Positions 62,845 through 64,000 of a DNA stretch of 64,000 bases are shown here, piece after piece. The notes under the pieces are model-generated. The model saw only the letters and a list, made by a program, of their open reading frames with translations, ran no database searches and was not told the origin of the DNA. Within the stretch, counting starts at the first letter, position 1; the number at the start of each line of letters is the position of its first letter. The position numbers were made by a program, and so were the translations under genes. The stretch is taken from contig NZ_BMVO01000003.1 in NCBI RefSeq assembly GCF_014650755.1, forward strand, positions 186,001-250,000. Direction: 5' to 3'. The DNA is from Streptomyces chryseus. Lineage in GTDB: Bacteria; Actinomycetota; Actinomycetes; Streptomycetales; Streptomycetaceae.

Positions 62845-63999
62845 TCAGGCGGTCAGCGGAGAGGCGGCCAGGGTCGCCAGGCCCACGGTCACCGGGGCGA
62901 AGACCGCGAGGACGGCCGCCGCGCGCAGGGCCGCTGCCGCGCGGAGCGTCTGGGACGGGGCGCCCAGGCCCACCAGGGCCTCCGTGGTCGGCGCGCGGGA
63001 CTGCCGCATCTCCAGGGCCGCCATCATCAGCGTGGCCACCGTGCAGGCCAGCACCAGCGCCGCGCCGAGCCCGGCCACGGGGCCGAACGGATCGGCGGCG
63101 GCCCCGCCGTCGTACAGGGCGGCCGCCGCGATCGCCGCCGACACCACCGCGCAGAGCACCCCCAGCGGGCGGCCGAGGCGGCGGGCCTCGTCCATCAGGA
63201 CCCGGCCCGCGAGGAGCCGGGCCGCGCCCGGGCGCACCGCCTGGAGAACGCGTCCCGAGAAGTACGTCAGCCCGGGCCCCGCCAGCGCGAGACCGAACGC
63301 CGTGAGGGCCCAGCCGGCCAGGACCCCGGCCGGGGCCACGTCCAGCCGGCCCGGCAGCGCGAGCGACGCGCCCGGCCGGCCGCGGCTCACGTACGTCTCG
63401 ACCGCGAGGCCCGCCGCGACGAGGGCCACGCCCCACGGCAGGCCCGTCGGGGACACCGGGCCGGCGGGCTCGGCGTCCGGGCGCTTCGCCGCGCGCGGCC
63501 GCAGCGCCAGGGCGCACGCGGTCGCCGCCGCCACCGGCACCACGCACAGCAGTGTCAGCGCGCCGGCCACGGGCAGCGGCCGGCCCGCGGCCAGCAGCTC
63601 CGCTCCCGCGCCGTCGAACGGCAGCCCGGAGAGGTCACCGCGCAGGTGGAGGAAGAAGAGGAGGGCGAGCGCGCTGCCCAGGGTGCACGAGAGCGCCGTG
63701 GAGACCGCGGCGAGCGCGGCCAGCCGGGCCGGGCCGAGGCCCACCGCGGAGAGCCCCGTGCGTGGCGCGTTCGTACTCGGGTCGGTACGGGCGACCGCGA
63801 CGGCGAAGTAGACCGTGGTGGCCAGCGGCGGCAGGCACCACAGCAGGCGCCGCACCGAGCCCGCGGACTGTTCCGGGTGGCCGAGCGCGTATCCCAGGGT
63901 GCACAGCAGAAGGAATCCCACGCCGCCGGACGCCGCCGCGACCAGCAGCCGGCGCAGCAGGACGAGCGGGTGGGTGCCGCGGGCTAGACGGAGAGCGAG
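62845..63999 (-). CDS. Polytopic membrane protein, cut by the window end
   Basis: The reverse frame stays open to the window edge and continues beyond it, so the N-terminus is missing. The visible 384 residues have about nine hydrophobic segments with many Ala/Leu/Gly residues. The stretch LALRLARGTHPLVLLRRLL at the edge resembles the start of FtsX-like ABC permease proteins, and LSAVGLGPARLAALAAVSTA recurs in streptomycete membrane proteins next to ABC ATPases. The partner ATPase, if any, would be outside the window. I do not assign a function. Confidence 0.75.
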   Translation of the reverse strand, partial: LALRLARGTHPLVLLRRLLVAAASGGVGFLLLCTLGYALGHPEQSAGSVRRLLWCLPPLATTVYFAVAVARTDPSTNAPRTGLSAVGLGPARLAALAAVSTALSCTLGSALALLFFLHLRGDLSGLPFDGAGAELLAAGRPLPVAGALTLLCVVPVAAATACALALRPRAAKRPDAEPAGPVSPTGLPWGVALVAAGLAVETYVSRGRPGASLALPGRLDVAPAGVLAGWALTAFGLALAGPGLTYFSGRVLQAVRPGAARLLAGRVLMDEARRLGRPLGVLCAVVSAAIAAAALYDGGAAADPFGPVAGLGAALVLACTVATLMMAALEMRQSRAPTTEALVGLGAPSQTLRAAAALRAAAVLAVFAPVTVGLATLAASPLTA

Positions 64000-64000
64000 C

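Overview
This window is a contiguous piece of the core chromosome of a Streptomyces. The evidence is very high GC with G/C-rich third codon positions, frequent GTG starts, and gene content typical of the genus: whiG, nsdA, a GlnD/GlnK/AmtB nitrogen cluster, four tandem type I signal peptidases and a glcP-type glucose permease directly after smc. From memory the order closely follows the S. coelicolor region around SCO5560-SCO5645 (rnc/absB, smc, glcP1, ftsY, nsdA, amtB, ffh, sipWXYZ, whiG, rpsB, cdsA); no alignment was run.

Layout. 1-3.4 kb: end of thiL, thiD, rpmB (reverse) and a DhaL/FakA-like protein. 3.5-10.8 kb: recG, rsmD, coaD, a coiled-coil protein with a duplicated module, a DUF177 protein, rpmF, rnc and mutM. 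10.8-13.3 kb: a small variable patch with two facing gene remnants (HxlR regulator and flavoprotein), a secreted CAP-domain protein, acylphosphatase and a 71-residue coiled-coil protein. 13.4-22.7 kb: smc, glcP, an LLM-class oxidoreductase and an NCS1 permease (reverse), and ftsY. 22.8-29.9 kb: a prim-pol-like protein, nsdA, and amtB-glnK-glnD behind two predicted GlnR boxes. 30-36.5 kb: ffh, a methyltransferase, a SprT-like zinc protein, and rpsP-khpA-rimM-trmD-rplS. 36.5-40.9 kb: sipW-sipX-sipY-sipZ, a NUDIX protein and a DUF2469 protein. 41-45.3 kb: yraN-yifB-dprA, then sporulation sigma factor whiG. 45.4-53.3 kb: TetR regulator, M23 peptidase, rpsB, tsf, pyrH, frr, cdsA, an orphan 117-residue protein and rlmN. 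53.3-57.3 kb: a TPP riboswitch followed by a thiamine ABC transporter. 57.4-64 kb: a two-component system, a GT87-type membrane protein coupled to a PimB-like mannosyltransferase, a LOG-family protein and a membrane protein cut by the window end.

How the genes work together. Protein export is well represented: Ffh and FtsY form the SRP targeting cycle and the four signal peptidases process exported proteins. Translation genes form several blocks. AmtB, GlnK and GlnD form an ammonium sensing and uptake module. Thiamine appears twice: synthesis genes at the left end and riboswitch-controlled uptake at 53-57 kb. No prophage, insertion sequence, integrase, CRISPR array, tRNA or rRNA gene was seen. 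Variation is limited to the mutM-CAP gap and the cdsA-rlmN gap. I did not find a large undescribed multi-gene system. The most interesting leads are an 18-bp perfect hairpin between the RNase III gene and mutM, repeated motifs ahead of glcP, DnaA-box-like sites ahead of yraN-yifB-dprA, and a SprT-like zinc protein behind a possible ECF-type promoter.
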